Shown one piece after another: positions 11,470 to 25,267 of a stretch of 64,000 nt of DNA. The stretch lies in NCBI RefSeq assembly GCF_964355755.1, contig NC_092671.1, forward strand, positions 12,504,501 through 12,568,500, in the 5' to 3' direction. How positions within the stretch are numbered: the stretch's first letter is position 1; each line of letters begins with the position of its first letter. The notes below the pieces were generated by a model, which saw nothing but the letters and a program-made list of their open reading frames with translations, was not told the origin of the DNA and did no database searches. Both the position numbers and the translations under genes were made by a program. Origin of the DNA: Antedon mediterranea. Its lineage: Eukaryota > Echinodermata > Crinoidea > Comatulida > Antedonidae.

Positions 11470-11970
11470 CTTCGTCTTTTTTAATAAGATTTTGGAATGT
11501 TATCTCATAATAAAACTTTATTCAGTCCACATGAAAAACATTCCCGGTTTTGTAAAGCTAACTGCCGCTTTGTTGCTTTGTTAGGCATTGTCATGGTGAT
11601 TGTACGCGTGTTTGTAGCTTAGGACGCTGTCTCACGTGCGTGCGCAATAGTATCGTGCTGCTTAATAAAATAAAGCAAACGCACTTAGCATGCACATCAA
11701 TATTATATCATTTTAGATATTACATTTTTTACATAAAATAATGTCAAAATTGTAGACATTGTTTGAATTTAACTAATTCCTACCATATTCATAACATCTT
11801 TAGTAATAGTATGAACTTGTGGAAAGGTTTCATCGGATTTAAAATTAATAAAGAAATTTATACTTATTGTATAGTGGTTAAAAAAAAATACGGTCTTTTT
11901 AGAGATTAATTTGAAGCTTAGCGCCCCCACTATATCCCCGTTTGCACGCTTCACTGATTAAGATTGTTTG
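11470..11970. promoter_or_regulatory. Candidate bidirectional promoter
   Basis: The minus-strand AKAP-like gene starts at 11469, and the first non-coding exon of SESTD1 probably lies within about 11970-12087 (donor AGAAG|gtaagt at 12088). The roughly 500 bp between is less AT-rich than its surroundings and has CpG-bearing stretches (tgtacgcgtg, cacgtgcgtgcgc near 11600-11650). This is an inference from gene spacing; no core element was proven. Confidence 0.35.
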
Positions 11971-13245
11971 GCTATTCCAAAGTGACAGATCGATTGGCAG
12001 CACAAACTGCAGGCAGGGAGGTTCGGAAGGTGTTTCCCCAACATGGTGGATTATCGTAGGCCTAATTCAATTTGTTCGTTTTAGAAGGTAAGTTTTTATT
12101 TTCGTATTCTAACAGTGTATAGATCTTTTTAATATGTTTGTTTGATATGTTTTCTTGCAGTCACCTATTTTTCTTTCCCGAGCATGCATGCAAAAGAGGG
12201 ATGTGAGACAAAATAAATTGGTTGTTGTTGGTTATCCTCTCCAACCGACCCCCATTGATCCACAGGTAGTGGTCTATCCAGTGTTTATGTCTGATTACTA
12301 AAGCTTGGTATTCCTCAGGCCAGGGTGCAGCATACATACAAAACAAGGGGCGGGGGTGCAGAAGCCACTTAGATATTGAGGCACTTTTGTGATACCTATT
12401 AAAAAATACTATTAACTACCTGTCGCATGATTTGTATCTAACGAAATCGCACTGTGTAATATTTCTTCTGGTTCCCGGCGAACAAGAGCAACCGACAAAA
12501 ATATACCATATAAATGCAGCTCCTCCCGGTATGGATGGGAATATTCAATAGTAAACAATAGTGTGGGCATGTGTATCTTTCTTGAGTTGTGTCCTAGTTG
12601 AAACAGTGTTTTAAAGTAATTGTTTTTTCATTATCCTGATGCACCCTATCTGGTACGTTTGCACCTAAAGACGGACAAGTGACGTTTACTACTTCAAGTT
12701 TTCAACAAGACATTTCTGCAATATGTTTTCAATCTATAGGAAAAGTCAAATTATGACATACTGTAGACAGCCTTATGAATCGTTTTTTATCCATTCTTAA
12801 TTCCTTATTTATGTTAACACAAGATATACAATACTGTACAGTATAAATCTTTGAACTGTGTGTTCTTTGTTTAGATATTAATACAGGTGAAGATTTGGTT
12901 ACAATGCTTATTCATAGACATGTTGAGAAATAAATGTACGGTATATAAAATACCCTCTTTTATAATAAAATTGTATAGTGGTACTGATAGTATTCTAGTT
13001 CTGTTGGCGACATGTCATGTCATTGTTAGTTTCTTTAGTTGTTGATAAAAAAGGTGTACGCTTTGAGAATAATACAGTAGGTCTTCGTAACATAAATTGT
13101 ATATACTCGTAAAATGTTTAGTATCTTTAAAATACGTTCCATTTTGTTTAGACCTATTATGAATACAAATGCAGTATTAAAATAATTTTGTGTCTAATTT
13201 TGAAAATTGCTGTTTTTATTTTCTGTTGCTAGGTGATGATAAATA

Positions 13246-16200
13246 ATGGCTTCCAACCAATATTCTGCGAGTAACCACAGGAACTTAAAGTCAAAGAGTA
13301 TGTCCAATATACATGCAGATCATCATGGCAATGGCTCACCTCAACTGATGTCGTCATCTGTGAGTGATGTACGAGAAGCTCAAGAGCATGGCCAGAATTA
13401 TCAAAAAGAAAAAGGTGTAGTATGATGATTATTGGTTTTTTACTGTAACAAATAAAAGTATTAGAAATACTGAATTTTAGAATAGAAAGACGTACAATAA
13501 ACAAAGTCATAAACAAAACCATTAATGAGAAAAAAAGGAAAGTTGTAATATGGAAAATGTGGGTGGTAATGTAACACCCAACATAATTGCTTAGCAACTC
13601 AAAGCTTTCATCCAGCTTATTTTTTTTAATTGGGAGCTAGTAGCTAGGTCATGTTAATTAGTAGCTAGGTCGTTTATTTAAATTTTGTGTATTGAAATGT
13701 GCTTCCTCCCTCAATTCCTCTACACAGTTTTTGCATAATATGCAGAGGTCATAGGTCATCACAAATTGAAAAAAAAAACCAACACGAACAAAAACCCTAT
13801 ATTTAATTATCAAAGTTATAAACTCTTGCATTTTTTAGTAGTCTTCATAAAATGTTTGTAGCTACATTGCTGATTAAAATGAAGAATAAAGCCCATTCAT
13901 TTTTGCACTCATGTTGACCCTTTTAGGGTACAATGCATATGTACCAAGTATTGGCTTCATATGAAATTGTATACTGTACCTTCACACACTGTGAATCATA
14001 TTGAAGGTGTGTTCAAGCATACAGATGGAGTATTGTTATTCTTTCTTGTTGTCTTGTTTACATTCTAAAGTTCACACTCTTTATTCAAATACACTTGTGA
14101 TCTCTGGTATGCTGTTTACCCAATGGGAGCTCATAATGAAACTTAATTAGTTAAGACAGGGAAGAGAATTTCATTCTTCTCTGCTTAAGAATTTATTTGT
14201 TTATTAACCCAATCAACAAATCAAATAATAGAAGATAGACAATTTACAAAAAATCTATTCTTATTCAGGGGCGCAGCCAGCAAAGAATTAAAGGGGGGGT
14301 CAACGAATATGTGAGTATTTTACGAGCGAAGCGAGCAACCATGGGCTGGGGGCCAGGGGGCCGCCAAGGGCCCCCGGTTGGGGTCCAGGGGGCGAAGCCC
14401 CCTGGAAGCTTTGGCGGTCTAGGGCAATCTAGATCATTTGAATCGGTTTACGCACACACAAATATGACAATGTTAACACTAATAAACTGAAACAAAGAAA
14501 ACAAAAAACAACTCTCATTTTCATTACAGAACATTTTTATATTCCAGGCTGCCACAGACAAACACTTTTTTTCTTGCTTGTTTGTTGATTTGTGTAGAGA
14601 GGCTGTAAACTCAGGAGGAATTATTTGAATTCCTCCCTTTTCACCAATACAAAAGTTGCATGAAATGAACGTAGAGATGCAAAAGTTTGAAAAAAGAAAT
14701 TAGAATGATAGCATGGAGGGAGTGATATTATTAAATGAGAACCGTAAGGTTAGAGCTCATACACTATGCAAGTCCAAGAAGCTATCTTGGCTCCGTGTGT
14801 ATGTGAGACGCTTATCATACCCAGTACATACAATATTTTGTTTAAAAATATACCTATTTTGTTCGAATGTATAGTATAGGTGATAGCTTATACATAATTG
14901 TAATAACTAACTTCTAAATTATTATCATACATTTTACGTTAGTTACTATAACGGCGCTCTTGACATCGCGTGATGCATCTTTAAACATAAGTTTGGAACA
15001 TTCTTCTTGGCTTGGAGACAGAATTCGCGAATGACATTCTCTGTATTAATGTTCATGTTAAAGTGTATGTTCATGAGGCACAATCCCGAAAGCTGCTCAT
15101 AAGACATGTGATTTCCCAAACAGGTTTTCGTTCTCCATAAAGTCGAAAAACTCCGCTCAGCTTAAGCAGACGTTACGGGCATAGGCCTACGCGATTAGAA
15201 GAAGTGCACACACATTCGGGAACACATCTGGATCCGCTAATTTTACACAGTCGCTTCCATCACTGAAGCTCGGAATGAAGATGTTCGTGTCTTGGCAGAT
15301 CATCGTACCAAATTCAAGTTCCTTGAAGACTTCTTCAACATTACACTTCACGATAGACTCGGGTGCTACGCCAAATATTTTAAAGCATGGCCTGTTATCG
15401 GCAGAAAAACGGGTTTTTAACTCGGTTTGTAATCAAGAAGTTGATTTGGTAATACTGCTCGGTAGTAATCTTCCACAGTATCTCCAGGATGATTGATCTG
15501 TATTGTTTTCTCATGTTTTTATTTATTTTTTCTAAAAAAAAGGGGGGGTCAGGACCCCCGTGACCCCCCCACTGGCTGCGCCCCTGTTATTTTATTTAAG
15601 TGATTGAACTGAATTTGATAGGAAATACAGAGTAAAATCCCTCATTATTTTACCATACTGTAAAACAAACCAGTATTTAGGGAACATCTGCATTAAGGGG
15701 ACACTTTTGGTGGGGTATGGGAGAGGTAGATTTTGGGGAAGTGCTAAAACTGTATTAATTATTTATGAAATAAATATATTTAGAATTACAATTTAACGTT
15801 GTTTTATTGTTTAGTAAACCAACATATCTCTATCTTTTATAGTTGCTTCTCCTTGGGCTTCTCAAATTGTAGATTTACTAAGAAGACGTATTGTGTATAA
15901 ATCTGGTAAGTATCAAATTGAAATAAAAAAATAAATCACAACAGACTAATCAATTGGTGAAACTTATCTGCAACTGCTGTGCAATTGTGTTTACTATTCA
16001 GTTTATTAACTATCTCTATTTAAATTCTAAATCAACAACGTTGGATCCCTACAGTTCAATATGTTTTTTTTTGTGTTTAATAGCCAATCCAAGGAATGTT
16101 TAAAGTAAGGTTGATTTTAATTCATGATTTCAACAGTCGTGACCTCCTCCTTCCATTATTGACAATCTATTATTATTTCAAGAATGTAGAAAAGAAAGCA

Positions 16201-19200
16201 GAGTGCCTTTTTGTATTCATTAACCTTGCACTAAATAGACCCACTGCTACTCTATTTACTTAAAAGATAATTTACATTGTAAATACAATAGCTCCTCTAG
16301 TTTAATTACTCAATATGACGAATCTTATATTGTACAAATAATAATATGACTAATGTACAGTTTCAAATTTGTCACTTTTTATTATTGGACACACCTAAAT
16401 ATACAATCAAATGAATATAGTTATATAATAGTAACTTTAGTAATATACAATTAAGATTATAACAAATTTATATTGGATATTTATGTTTACGTGTGAATAA
16501 ATTTACCCCAATTTCTTGGGAGCAGAAACAGGAAATAAATAATGTCAATAAATGGTTAAATGGCAGCCTGAAAATAATGGTTAAAACATTCAATCGATTC
16601 GGTGTTAGAACGCCATTTAACCAGTTATTGCTGTGCAACTTTTAGCTGCAACGCAAAATAAGGGTTATTTGATTGACAGCCACTGACAGTTTAAACAGTT
16701 AGTCAGGAGCAAAAATTTAGCAGAAAGGAAAATTATATTTTTAATCTATTTTTAAATAAACGGTTTATTTGGTGCTATGCAGCAGAAACAGGCCCATAAT
16801 TACACACTGTTGCAGTACCATGTGTGTTCTTTGCTTCCAGTAAAATACTACAACAATCTTCTTCATATCAGTACAGTCTTGTGGATTACCTAACTCGTCT
16901 TGTTCACATTCAGGTTTTCATGTTTTATTCAATGCAGTATTGCTGTACTAAAATATCCATTAGGCCTACTCTTTATAATATAATATGTACTTCAAGGTAC
17001 AGTATCGTAAGACCATATACTGTATATACTGTATTAATCAACAGGCATACAGTATGCTTTTATGACCTTGAGTAGTGCTTTTTGTCTTTGGTTAACTGGA
17101 CAAAAATAGTACAATAATATACAAATGATTGCGATTGTTACAAAAATTAATCACCCTGTAAATGTACAGAATTAGATCGGACACAGAAATCACTTCTCTC
17201 TATTTATCGCCACCCTTTTCAAATTCTGTGAACCATACTCAAAAGTACGTTGGTATTATCTGTTAATACCCATTGTTATGATTATATGAATTAGAATTAT
17301 GTATAATAATATTGTATACAATTTGATATTAATATATGATTGCTATTTGTTGGTCAGTCAACTTATTAAGTTAACTTTTTAGTAAATTAATTTTAATGTT
17401 GCGTGATGTGTCACATTATTTTTTGATCACAAATGATTTATTATTGTTACCCAGGTGGGCAGGATAAGAGAGGAAGATCAATTATCTCCATAGACATTCA
17501 AAAAGCTGATACACTACATGACATTGCTACCTGTATACTGTACTTAACATCAAACACAAGGTACTGCACTTGATACCATTTTGACTGCCTTTTCATTCAG
17601 AAACCCTTTATTTTTAAGGTTACCCACCAAATACCAGCATTGATCAATCAATCAAATTAGATTTATGTATCACCTACATGTATTTAGTACCTAAAGTAAT
17701 GTAGTAGTGGTAAAATACATGAATATTACTTTTATTATTTTTACTTACTCAGAAATTGACCACTTTGTTTATAATATGGTTTATATTTTTATATGAGTTT
17801 GATGGATTCTTTTAGGAAAAGAAATCATGAGAAACCGTTTGTAATAGTTGCAGATTTCACAGGGTTAGGCTTTCAACAAGTACGCTCCATTTTAGATATG
17901 TTACAGGTAAGTCTACAATGTCTATTTCGTGCCTAGCTTACCCAGATAAACTGACAGGCAGGAGAACATACAGTATGTATTGCTATTTACATTCATGTAA
18001 AATGTGAACCACATGATTTCGGTTTGAAGTTTGATGAAGCCTTTCAATTTAATTGTTAAATGTAATAAACATAACATCACTATAAATAAAAGGTTTTTTT
18101 TTTCCTTAATATTTAAAAAATTTGTTTTTGATAGATGCCTAATGAACAACTCATTCATTCATTATGAAACGATGAGAATATGCAATTAAATCTAAATATT
18201 TTCCTGTAATGTATTAAACATTAACCTATTAATTTATTTATTTCCCAAGTAGGAAATTGCCATCCATCATTGAATTAATGCAAACTTTTGGTATTTGCTT
18301 GGCTCTATCTATTTTATTGCATTTATCATGAAGTAATCAAATCGCAACTTCCTGTATTACTTCAATCCAATTATTTATTCAATCTATGACATTAAGATTA
18401 AATAAATAGAATATAGAAAGTACAGAAATATATAAAACATTCAATTGATTATTACTAAGTTACTACTTCTTTTCAAATATAGTTTGTTTTACTAGTGATT
18501 ATCTAACATATCATTTGTATTATAGAAATCTTGCCGTCATCAAATTCACACAGCATATCTAGTTGTACCTGGTGCATTTAAGGGGAAAGATGGCGAAAGA
18601 TGGAAATATAACTTCAGTTTTGAGGTAATCTTCCACCATTTTATATATTTATATATAGGTATACTTGTTTTCAATTTAGTTAAACCAATGAGGCCCAGAT
18701 CAACTCATATCTAATATTTTTGTTTTTTTAGACGATATTATTCTCTACTTTATCAAAGCTTTTCGAAGTGATTGACACACACAATTTAACTGAGGATTTT
18801 GGAGGAACACTTTTGTATAATCATGATGAATGGGTGGAGTTAAGATTGGTAAATAATCTTTGACATTTTTATATGAAATTCAATAAACATTATGTGCTTT
18901 ATCAGAAAAATGGACATGTTTTCCACAAATTGAAGTTTCAAAATGCACTTCAATAGGGAAGGTGTAGGTCTTTCATTGAACACCTTATTTATTTTTTTGT
19001 TTATAATTAGTTATAATTTAATAAATTACTGTGACATTTCAATATTTTATGTATGTGTGTGTGTGTCTAGCTTTAAAATGCATGTAAAAAGGAAAAATGT
19101 GTGGAATCTGATTACAACTTATATGATTACTATTGTATGTTCCTTAGGATTATGAACGCTTTTTGAAAGATGCATCTACACTTATCCAACGACTAGACAG

Positions 19201-22200
19201 GGTTAATTATGAGGTGAAGAGACAAGATAAAAAGACAATGGGAAAAAAGACGAGAAGTCGTCAAAGATGGCACGATGTTGTCTTTAATCAACCAGGTGCT
19301 ACATATCAACATGGTACATTTATTTGCAATAAACCTTTGCTTTTTTCAATATATAAATATTGTTTATTTAAATCTTATTAGTTTATCATTAATTACCATA
19401 ATATTGAGCATTTGATCACCTCACCACCCTCACAAGATATTGTTTGATTAAAATTGTTTACATGAATATATTAAATACTATGGCAAAATGTACAATTAGT
19501 AGTGAATTAATTCCAAATAAAAAATGTTTGTATAATATTTTAGATCTCTTCTGCGTTAATAATGTATTGTTATATTTATGTTTCCTTTCTGTTCCTATTA
19601 AACTATTTAACTACATTTTATATTAGGTTTTTTTATATCAGAATAGTACACCATAGCAGGTGCATTTTAGCCTGCATTATAAACCGTACTAAACAAACAG
19701 CTTTGGTATGCTTTGCAGGTACATACATCATACGAAAGCTAAGAAAAGACAAATCAGAAGATGAGACGATAATGTTGAATGAAGTAGAGGGGATGTTAAA
19801 TGAGATACAAGACAAACAGGGTGAATTAAAACATTACCTCTCAGAGGATAAAAAAGAACATCATGTACCAATGGAAGTTCAGGAACTTGAGAGTGGTATA
19901 AAACGAGTAAGTTGAATATTTAGTTTGCATGTTACATAACAACAAAATATTGTGTGTGCTTTGACTATCTTCTCACAAATAAGGTAACTTCAGAGCATAT
20001 TTAGAGATTTATTTTTTTAATTACCATTGCCAGCAACATTAAACATGTCATCAATTATTGGTCTACTATTCAGATAAACTCAATTTATTTCAACTGTTTG
20101 TTTTTGTAGGTTGTTGATTGGATCATTGGACCAGGAGAAAAATTACTAGCATCTCAATCAACCATTGGCAACAATCTTCAGTCTGCTGACCAACTTAGGA
20201 GAGATCATGAAAAACTAGAGTTGAAATGCACTGTACGTATCTTGAAAATTCCCTATAGAATAAAGCGTGGTTCACACTAGCACACGCAACGCAGCGACAT
20301 ATTGACGTGTGCTGCATAATCACAAGTGGGAACCGACGACGCAACAGCGCTGCAAACATCGCAGGTTTGGTTTTACTCAGACAGGAGCAAACACAATCAT
20401 TGAAAGGGCATTTTCTTGGGTTGCATTGCGCTAGTGGTAACGAAGCTTTAGAAAGTACAAACCTATACACGGATCAAACCTAGTATTATCATCCTAAAAG
20501 AGAAAGGCAATATTTGCTGAATATGTTTCTTCATTTACAAATTTTTTTTTTTTTTTGGGGGTAAAAATAGGAAACATATGCAACATTTGCTGAGCTTCGT
20601 TATGTTGCTAACGGTTTGATAAAAAATGGAGGACCTTCAACTGAGAGTGTTGCTGCCCAGAAGAAATATATGGACTCGGTGTGCAGGAGCTTTGCCAGTC
20701 GGCTGGAAAAAAGAAGAAATCTACTTATTTGTTCTGTTTGTTTTCATCGTACTTTAGAAAATGTATGTTTGTAGTTTATTTTAATCACTAATTGCATTTG
20801 TAATCGGGAGTTGTATTGTATATGATGCTAACAAACATATAAATTATATTTGTCAGTACTGTATGTTTAATCATGTATTCTTACATACTACTGATACTGT
20901 TATGTTGGTTTTTAGTAGCCTACTTACCATTGTACTTGCCTAAATGTATGTACTGTATTAAATTCATTCGTCAGTGGAAAATTACTTTCATTTATTGTTG
21001 TTTACACATAAAATATACATAGAAATTATGATAAATCACCAAATCTTGAATTTATAATTCTTATTTTTAGAATTCAACAAATCCTATTTTATTTTGTTTT
21101 TGTTTACAGAGTATGCATACATTGGAAGATTTAATTGAGATGTTCAGAGGTGACGTAGTTGCTGACAGTACAGAAATGGTCAAACGAGTTGTGTCAAATA
21201 TTGATGATAACTGTCATGCAATTGGTCAGTATTTCTATGTTATATATCAGTTATTACATTTGTACTGGAAAATCCCAAAATATATGTTTATGATCATGCA
21301 CATTATTCAAATAACTTCATCAACATTTTTTGTTTCAGCATTTTCTATTGAACAAACGGAAAGAGAGGGAGAAAGATTGTTAGAAATGATGAGTAGCCCC
21401 GTTAAGAATGCTTTTGGTAAAGATATAACACCAAAGTTCGACAGCCAGAAAAGTCATGTGACCACATCTATCCACGAGATGAATAAACAACGCAAACAAG
21501 TTAACGAATTGGCAGATTTATGGAAATTAAAGTTACAACAAATTTTACAGCTTCGCACGTGTGAGGAAGATTCAGTTCAGGTAGGACTTAGTAACAGTAT
21601 AACGAGTCTAGGTGAAAATTCGGTCTACCATACTAGGATTTGTTTTCAATAGAGTTGAAAAAGGGCATGGCAAGTGGATAGGTTGTGTACGTAGAACCTT
21701 TTTTTTTTTTCAGGGAATTGTTTGGCTAGAAGAATTGTGTGATGTCGTAACCAGATCTCATGCTGATATTGGGAGTACCACCGTTGAGGCAGACCAGCGG
21801 AAGAAAAGTCACGCTAGTTTAGAGGCCACTGCAGAGGTAATATTAATTTCAAATGGTTGTTTTAATATTTTCTGTACTATAATTTGTTTTCATCTTAAAT
21901 TTTCTGTTTTAATATACATGTTCCTTTCCTTGTTAAATAATGGACAAGTAAAATAAAATAAAGAATAATACAATTAATGTAGAAAGTATTGTTTCATGTA
22001 TATCTTTGATTTTTAGAAAACGTACGACTACAGCAAACAGTTATTAAGTGCAGGCCTAGCGATTCGTAGATCTCTTGAATATGATACAGCCCCAAATGAT
22101 TCCCTGGCACATAGGCTTCATCTTGCTTGGAAGAGCTTTGCCAAAGAGAGTGAGGAACGGGCTTCAAGACTTTCTGTCTCACTTATGTTCAATAACAATG

Positions 22201-24331
22201 CAGAAATGGTATGTGTGTTATTGAGTTTAAATTTAGTCTGCAATACCAAGACTACACAGCTGTTGAGTAGAAAAGTCAAATATTTTTTAGCATGTGCAGA
22301 ATGGTTGTTAAGTGTATTTGCATGGCATTCACGAAAAACTCAATGTCGCTTTTAACCAAATTTACTGAAGAACACTTCATATAATTTGTGTTTATTAAAA
22401 ATGTTTTTTAATTATTTTCCAGCTTGGTCAAGAAATGGATAAGTTCTCTACAGTAGTAAGGGAGAGTTTTAATGACACCAACTTTTCTGAACGGGACTTG
22501 CATTATCATAGAAATAGGCAAAGTTCCATACAAAATAGATATGTTGATACAATTGCTATGGGCAAAGCTTTGTTAGATAGAATAGCCGCTCCCTCGTCAT
22601 CTCCTTACAGGTGAATTTCTTTTTTGTCTCAATACTGTAATGTACATTTTTGAATATAACTAAGAAAGATATTGTATGTTTTACAGTTGTCACTTATAAA
22701 TACAAAAGGCAACTTATTAAATATACAGCACTGCTGTCAAGACCAGTGACCCAATCTCAATTGAGATAAATAATAAATAAGCAGAAAACCAAATCAAAAC
22801 ATACTGTTGTTGGTTTTACAAATTGTATATAATTTGTGATAGAGCTTCATTGTTTCTGTAGAAGTCCCTGACATATGAATAGATAAAAATCAATGAATTG
22901 TCATGTTTTCAGTATTAGTAAAAGTAACTTAAAATGTCATTACAATATATATTGCATTTGAAAGACAATAAAAAAATTGGCAGTATGTTTAGAGTATTCA
23001 TATTCTGAGCTAATGTATTGAATGTTGATCTCTTCTAGATTGGTTTCACCGCCAGAACCAGCAGGTCAGGTTTTTAGTCAAGATGATACCTTAATTAACC
23101 AGAAACTGTTAGAATTGAAAATTAAAAAGTTAGAGATGGATTTATTACTATCAAGACCAGAAGAGGCAGAGAGTATTCTTAGGCATATTAAAGAGTAAGT
23201 ATTGGCAATGCCATCTCAACATTTTTATCTGATGGTTTTCCGTACTCTGACATAATTGTACGGATTTCTCAGTATTAAAACCACTTTTGGAATAAATTTT
23301 TAAGTAATACGTTTGTGCAACTGTCACAAACTCCCTTTACGTATGTTTCCGAGCGGTTGAAAATACTTTAGGAACTCCCTTCTGACATAAAATTATACAC
23401 ACAATTTCTATTAATAGCACTTCTGGAATGTTCCTGATTGTTCTTGTTAATTATACATGGTTTCTTAAATAAAAACATCTTATTCTAGAATATTCATGTA
23501 GACTCTATTATACTGTGTTAGGATGGTAATTTATTACAGGCAACTCAAACCAGATCACTAGCCCGGCATTTATACCTTTAGGTCACCGAGGCTTTGCTCT
23601 TTATTATTCAATTTCCGGTAATCTATTAACAAGTTAGGTCATGTAAATTCATTTTCCGAATGTGGGGACGTTTGTACATGCTTCATCACTCTATGCTTTG
23701 ATCCACTGTTTTGATTTGTATGTCCAGACAACCAATGACATATCAATGACTAGGTCATAGGTCATCGCAAATGGGAAGCTCCCTTTTAAAATCTAAATCC
23801 AAATACTGTAGTTCTATTTTTAATAAAAAATATTATTTAATTTTGTTTATATTTGACAGTTTATCTGCATACCAAATATCAGGACCGAATGCCAAAGACA
23901 CTTCTTCTATTCTTGAATCTGACCTTAACAAAGTTTCACCAGCATCATGGAAAGATGCTAAAGGAATGGTATCGCCATTCACAAACTCTGAACCACAACA
24001 AGTTGTCCCAGCAACATGGAAAGATGCTCAAGGAATGGTTTCTCCATATACGAAACCCAATCATAGTATGACATCCACATTTCAAGATGGTCCGGAAAAG
24101 GCGTCATCACCTATGTCTGATAACTATGCTAGTTATAATGATTCCATGAAGGGAGAACCTCTTGTACAGGAGCCTATATTTGCCAAGACAGAAGTTCAGA
24201 ATACTGCAGCAGCAATGAACAATATTAGATTTGGGGATAGTTCTCCTGAAGAACAGGCTGCAATGAGGATATTAAAAGAGTTTGAAGCTGAAATAGATGA
24301 GGTAAGTTATTTTTATACATCTTTTATATAA
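13246..24331 (+). CDS. SESTD1: SEC14 domain and spectrin repeat protein (SESTD1 orthologue)
   Basis: Seventeen coding exons: 13246-13414, 15843-15905, 17455-17560, 17816-17906, 18526-18624, 18732-18848, 19148-19313 (or 19295), 19719-19906, 20110-20232, 20571-20762, 21110-21224, 21339-21580, 21714-21836, 22017-22208, 22423-22610, 23039-23194 and 23860-24331, about 933 residues (human about 700). A non-coding exon precedes, ending at 12087. Residues about 62-215 form a SEC14/CRAL-TRIO-type domain (PFVIVADFTG; LTEDFGGTLLYNHDEWVELR). Spectrin repeats follow, with SESTD1 landmarks VVDWIIGPGEKLL, AFGKDIT and LRTCEEDSVQ. Human SESTD1 binds phosphoinositides and acts in TRPC and Wnt/planar-polarity signalling. 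There is no RhoGEF domain, so it is not Trio or Kalirin. Oddities are an extra last exon absent from human SESTD1 and a strong donor (GAG|gtaagt at 24301/24302) 10 codons before the stop. Confidence 0.9.
14266..15586 (-). mobile_element. Degenerate hAT-type DNA transposon
   Basis: The ends are the inverted repeats CAGGGGCGCAGCCAG and CTGGCTGCGCCCCTG, flanked by a 5-bp direct repeat TTATT (14261-14265 and 15587-15591). Read on the minus strand, 15162-14946 encodes the hAT dimerisation block (AERSFSTLWRTKT...MSYEQLSGLCLMNIH) and ends in a stop. Further upstream DTVEDYYRAVL precedes a stop and frameshift. The transposase is thus dead. The left end (14330-14420) is a G/C-rich inverted block unlike the rest of the window. 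It lies in SESTD1 intron 1. Related transposases are the ZMYM1-like hAT proteins. A 5-bp duplication is short for classical hAT (8 bp) but is known for some hAT lineages. Confidence 0.85.
20261..20450. mobile_element. MITE with imperfect terminal inverted repeats
   Basis: The left end TAAAGCGTGGTTCACACTAGC pairs with the right end (reverse complement TAAAGCTTCGTTACCACTAGC). The inside is richer in GC and CpG than the intron around it, and holds no protein. It sits in the SESTD1 intron after exon 9. Confidence 0.65.
23860..24301 (+). other. SESTD1 exon 17: added C-terminal extension with internal repeat and fusion-capable donor
   Basis: This exon adds about 150 residues beyond the region that matches the end of human SESTD1. 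It holds a duplicated motif: PASWKDAKGMVSPFT and PATWKDAQGMVSPYT, 22 residues apart. It ends with FEAEIDE and the donor GAG|gtaagt in phase 0. If unspliced, ten more codons lead to TAA at 24329-24331, immediately followed by poly(A) signals. Confidence 0.7.
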
Positions 24332-24347
24332 AATAAAAGAAAATAAA
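24332..24347 (+). promoter_or_regulatory. Tandem poly(A) signals after the SESTD1 stop
   Basis: AATAAA occurs at 24332-24337 and again at 24342-24347, directly after the TAA that follows the unspliced last donor. A U-rich stretch follows. This would end the short SESTD1 transcript. Confidence 0.55.
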
Positions 24348-25267
24348 CTTGTTTTATTGTTAAATTAACCATTTTAATGAATTGTCTCCACAACATAATC
24401 ATACGTCATTTGTGTATACATATCTACCTCTACTGTTTCACTAGATAATTTAGTTTTTAAGAGGTTATGCTTCTACTATTAATATTATTATTGAGGGTCA
24501 TTCTAGTGACACAGTTAGCATGCTTTAAGTCCGGTTATTTTTTTAATGTGTTGGTTAGGCTATGTTTTAAGTTACTGCATAAAATATAGCACTCATTACT
24601 GTTGCTGTTAAAACATTCCACGGCACTATAAAAACGGAAAGTTATGTTTCTGTCAAGAATTAATAACCACCATACTTCTTCTTCACCGTACTAATACAAT
24701 TTTTATAGTCAAATAAAAAGTAAATTTAGTAGCATTAGCAATATGCAAATTAGTAATTATATTATAATTTATGCATTGGCCGATTTTTGTGTAAACATTA
24801 TCAAATAAAAGATTGTGAACTTCATTTTTATTGTATACATGTCATTTTAAGTTTAGCTACCTAACAGGATAAGTCTCAGTTCTCAAATTCATATTTGTGA
24901 TTTTGCTATTATAAATTAAGTTATTAATAGTTGCTATAAATCAATGATTGTAAAACAATGAGCTAGAAATAACTCCCATGAAGAAATGGAATATTCCAAA
25001 GGGTCTGACTTCTGTAAAGTAGTAAACAGCTTTAAGCTCATGAATATTAATAAGGATTCATGCAGTTAACCTAATACATACTATAGAAGGCAGTTCATCA
25101 GCCTCCAGAGCTGCTGTTGCCAGTACAATCAGTATACACACATCTTCCGTGTGTAGATTGTTTATGTACGTGTTTATGTCCGTGCTTGTAATTGTCCAAT
25201 ATGATCGTAAAATTGTAACTTTTGGTGGATTTACGCGATTGTCAGTAATTGTTTGTGAGGGGTAAGG
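24348..25267 (+). promoter_or_regulatory. SESTD1-CCDC141 gap; probable CCDC141 promoter and 5' UTR
   Basis: No exon was found between 24348 and 25267. The last 200 bases before the CCDC141 start have mixed base composition with few ATGs, as expected of a 5' UTR. The start context is AAGGATGG. Confidence 0.4.

Noticed and set aside
13229-13597. Minus-strand ORF of 122 codons
   Set aside because: It overlaps the first coding exon of SESTD1 antisense and shows no domain or codon signal.
20195-20470. Minus-strand ORF of 91 codons rich in Cys
   Set aside because: It lies across a MITE and its borders in an intron; no homology pattern is visible.
13246-24331. SEC14 plus spectrin repeats taken as Trio, Kalirin or MCF2L
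   Set aside because: No DH-PH or SH3 domain follows, and landmarks such as VVDWIIGPG, AFGKDIT and CEEDSVQ match SESTD1.
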